Source: Candidatus Thiodiazotropha sp. (ex Codakia rugifera) (lineage in GTDB: Bacteria > Pseudomonadota > Gammaproteobacteria > Chromatiales > Chromatiaceae). Taken from it: a stretch of DNA of 64,000 nucleotides. The position numbers were made by a program, and so were the translations under genes. The notes beneath the pieces were generated by a model. It was not told where the DNA came from. It did not search any database and saw nothing but the letters and a program-made list of their open reading frames with translations. The DNA is taken from the NCBI GenBank assembly GCA_025656675.1, contig JAHXHN010000010.1, forward strand, positions 1 through 64,000, read 5' to 3'. Position 1 is the stretch's first letter, and each line of letters begins with the position of its first letter. Shown here in pieces: positions 63,610 to 64,000 of the stretch.

Positions 63610-64000
63610 CTAGCTTTTGTAGACCAGGCAGTTGATACGTGTCAGCAGTTCATTGGGCGGCGTATCCTTGGGATCGTTCAGGTACTCTTCAAAGGGCGGA
63701 AAATCGGCCGCTTCGTAACCGCTTTGCGGCAGCCAATGGCCGAAGAGCCAGTCGTAAGGCTTTTCCAGTTCGGCATAGGGGCCTTTGAAGGTCAGGCTGG
63801 CGCAGGTCCCGCCCGGTACTTCGCTCACTTGAAGCATTTCTTCGCCTACCGGTATCTCAGTCTCACCGGAGAGGGAGATAGCGGCAAATGAACGCAATTG
63901 CTCCGCCTCCACGCTCTTGGGGTCGTCGTAGTAAAGACCGAAGGAGCGGGTTGTCTCATTTAACAGCTGGTGGCTCGCCGCATAGACGGCAAGCTTTTCA
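63610..64000 (-). CDS. GyrI-like/AraC effector-binding domain protein, 5' end outside window
   Basis: The frame is open from 64000 to a TAG at 63610-63612. The residues seen (130) are a GyrI-like domain: SFGLYYDDPKSV, GTCASLTFKGPYAELEKPYD, WLFGHWLPQSGYEAADFPPF and ELLTRINCLVY at the end, with conserved Glu and Trp of the ligand pocket. The upstream residues (EKLAVYAASHQLLNE) match the linker that joins this domain to an AraC helix-turn-helix in many regulators. Whether the DNA-binding part exists lies outside the window. Such proteins bind hydrophobic or cationic compounds, or inhibit gyrase when stand-alone. Confidence 0.8.
   Translation of the reverse strand, partial: EKLAVYAASHQLLNETTRSFGLYYDDPKSVEAEQLRSFAAISLSGETEIPVGEEMLQVSEVPGGTCASLTFKGPYAELEKPYDWLFGHWLPQSGYEAADFPPFEEYLNDPKDTPPNELLTRINCLVYKS

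Overview
The window looks like a gammaproteobacterial chromosome. Gene orders such as pilU-pilT / yggS-proC-yggT-yggU, rnr-rlmB / rpsF-rpsR-rplI-dnaB-alr-radA and coaBC-dut-algC-argB-slmA match the arrangement known from Pseudomonas and from purple/sulfur-oxidising gammaproteobacteria (Chromatiales and relatives). Lipid A, LPS-type and type IV pilus genes point to a Gram-negative cell. I cannot name the species from sequence alone.

Layout. 1-2.2 kb: the 3' part of a tRNA-Thr(CGT), a chemotaxis receptor, and a second degenerate copy of the tRNA T-arm. 2.2-3.8 kb: three small orphan genes (DUF1820, an ankyrin lipoprotein, an unknown). 4-6.3 kb: pilU and pilT (pilus retraction), divergent from yggS-proC-yggT-yggU, a dynamin-like GTPase and a DUF4426 secreted protein. 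12-17 kb: two TauE/SafE exporters, AmpG, pyrE and a DUF4124 protein. 17-29.4 kb: a long minus-strand housekeeping block (slmA, argB, algC-like, dut, coaBC, radA, alr, dnaB, rplI, DUF2232, rpsR, rpsF) with many 1-4 base overlaps. 29.7-32.1 kb: an AT-rich beta-helix gene and a TIGR04219 barrel protein separate this block from rlmB-rnr. 35-40 kb: a Kef-type antiporter, lysS and prfB, which carries the classical programmed frameshift. 40.5-51 kb: a sigma-70-like protein, a plus-strand run (GT2, nucleoside phosphorylase-like, SDR, trmO), a receiver/GGDEF/EAL protein with degenerate catalytic motifs, an ABC exporter and an LpxR-type lipid A deacylase.

The most unusual region is 51.2-60.4 kb, all on the minus strand. 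It holds an amphi-Trp protein, a HprK-related kinase, a RimK-like ATP-grasp enzyme, a PhoU-APH kinase fusion, a SixA-Nudix fusion, a stand-alone Nudix enzyme, a PPP-like phosphoesterase and a second histidine phosphatase. The ATP-grasp/amphi-Trp/HprK-B trio matches what I know as the 'GAK system', whose function is not established. Here it is surrounded by an unusually complete set of enzymes that add and remove phosphates, which suggests a reversible phospho-modification or (pyro)phosphate-signalling cycle. DgkA, an LpxH-like phosphatase and a GT4 glycosyltransferase follow and suggest envelope lipid work.

Small repeats recur in the spaces between converging genes: a REP-like palindrome (GTAGGGTGCGGC core) at five places, next to a 5'-truncated REP-associated tyrosine transposase at 62.4-62.7 kb. 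The window ends inside a GyrI-like/AraC-type gene.
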